Shown one piece after another: positions 5,290-5,726 of a stretch of 5,726 bases of DNA. Within the stretch, counting starts at the first letter, position 1. Every line of letters starts with the position of its first letter. A program made the position numbers and the translations under genes. This stretch comes from Oscillospiraceae bacterium (GTDB lineage: Bacteria; Bacillota; Clostridia; Oscillospirales; CAG-272), in assembly GCA_015065395.1 (NCBI GenBank), contig SVQJ01000119.1:1-5726 (forward strand), written 5' to 3'. The notes beneath the pieces were generated by a model. It worked only from the letters and a program-made list of their open reading frames with translations, ran no database searches and was not told the DNA's origin.

Positions 5290-5459
5290 GACATAGATAG
5301 CTCTCCGCAAAAAGCGACAGTCGGAGCGATATTATTCACTCAAACCAGCACAGACGAGACCGCCGTCTGCCTTCGGCACCTGCCCCTTTCTTGCGGACAA
5401 CGGATGGTCAGCCCTTTGGCATCCGCAGTACTGTTGGCACAATGCACCTCTACCGTGTG
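5290..5459 (-). promoter_or_regulatory. Lysine riboswitch (L-box) aptamer
   Basis: Read on the minus strand, the leader has the conserved L-box blocks in order: AGAGGTGC at 5451-5444, AACAGTA at 5435-5429, AAGGGG-CAGGTGCCGAAG at 5388-5371, GCTGG at 5349-5345 and GGAGAGCTATC at 5306-5296. P1 pairs GGTAG (5454-5450) with CTATC (5300-5296). P2 can use TGCGGA/TCCGCA (5427-5422/5397-5392). P3 is CAGACG/CGTCTG (5369-5364/5356-5351). The P4 region GAGTG/CGCTC is at 5340-5336/5327-5323. GACC in the P2 loop (5409-5406) and GGTC in the P3 loop (5361-5358) could form the known loop-loop contact. The transcript start near 5458 places the aptamer at the very 5' end. Lysine binding should favour the downstream terminator. 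Confidence 0.93.
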
Positions 5460-5464
5460 AGTGA

Positions 5465-5493
5465 ATTATAACACAAGAAAAACTTTATGTCAA
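5465..5493 (-). promoter_or_regulatory. Sigma-A promoter of the dapA-dapB-lysA operon
   Basis: On the minus strand a perfect TTGACA (5493-5488), a 17-bp spacer and a perfect TATAAT (5470-5465) preceded by TGT (extended -10) form a near-ideal housekeeping promoter. Initiation is expected around 5458, at the 5' edge of the riboswitch. Such a strong promoter fits control by attenuation rather than by initiation. Confidence 0.9.
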
Positions 5494-5522
5494 CGGAAAT
5501 AAAAAAATTATTACAAACGAGT

Positions 5523-5667
5523 TTCTCGTTCCGGCTTGTCGATAAAGTTATCGACAAGCTGCTTCGGACTGTCGAGAAGGATGCAGATTTCGTTTTTCGG
5601 GGCTCGTCGGCGTACAAAGGTACGACAGAGACCCGAAAAACGAAAAGCAAAAAAACCTCCGATCCTT
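5523..5667. repeat. Palindromic intergenic element made of two large adjacent hairpins
   Basis: The region right of the dapA promoter holds no credible gene. Hairpin 1 (5523-5578) nests TTCTCG/CGAGAA around CCG/CGG around a perfect 12-bp stem (5534-5545/5548-5559, 2-nt centre). Hairpin 2 (5577-5667) has an outer AAGGAT/ATCCTT (5577-5582/5662-5667), a perfect 14-bp stem (5588-5601/5632-5645) and an inner GTAC/GTAC tip (5612-5615/5620-5623). ACTGTC at 5568-5573 also recurs inverted at 5688-5693. Neither large stem is followed by a T tract on either strand, so they do not look like terminators. This resembles a dispersed REP- or MITE-like element, but copies elsewhere cannot be seen. The rest, to 5726, shows nothing recognisable. 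Confidence 0.65.
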
Positions 5668-5726
5668 GGACTGCCCCAAATTGTGCGGACAGTACAAAAA
5701 CACCCCTATGGTAGGTAATATTAAAT

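Noticed and set aside
5487..5714. Overlapping plus-strand ORFs of 60-75 codons and a minus-strand ORF at 5450-5650
   Set aside because: They run through the two large palindromes and the dapA promoter, lack ribosome sites, and their composition reflects the hairpin arms.

Overview
The window looks like a Firmicutes chromosome segment, most likely a gut-type Clostridia (Oscillospiraceae/Ruminococcaceae-like) genome. The reasons are a class I lysine riboswitch ahead of a dapA-dapB-lysA operon, strong sigma-A-type promoters with extended -10 elements, AGGAGG-type ribosome binding sites, a CCA-encoding tRNA gene and many small intergenic hairpins. The genus is an inference.

Left part (1-1077, + strand). 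The end of a CxxC-rich, probably zinc-binding protein is followed 18 bp later by a complete 81-residue cysteine-containing protein of a type I associate with Firmicutes phages and conjugative elements. A hairpin terminator follows. Next is a zinc-ribbon plus three-helix membrane protein (DUF4190-like) whose N-terminus is split by an apparent one-base deletion near 697.

Middle (1078-2204, + strand). A strong promoter drives an elongator-type tRNA(CAU), which ends in a perfect 20-bp terminator hairpin. Immediately after it lies an unusual 170-bp element: four TGAAAT boxes followed by four ATTTCA boxes, most separated by their own small hairpins, so the whole could fold as a ladder of paired boxes with side hairpins. 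It runs into an extended -10 box, a Shine-Dalgarno and a possible 19-codon leader ORF, then an unrecognised 159-residue protein with a HEAT-like C-terminus. A bidirectional terminator separates this from the convergent operon.

Right part (2257-5493, - strand). Transcription starts near 5458 from a consensus promoter, passes through a lysine riboswitch and an intrinsic terminator, then enters dapA, dapB and lysA with 18-20 bp gaps. DapA condenses pyruvate with aspartate semialdehyde, DapB reduces the product, and LysA decarboxylates meso-diaminopimelate to lysine. The steps between DapB and LysA are not in the window. High lysine should terminate the transcript in the leader, a simple end-product feedback loop. 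Upstream of this promoter (5523-5667) two large adjacent imperfect hairpins form a palindromic repeat-like element with no credible gene.
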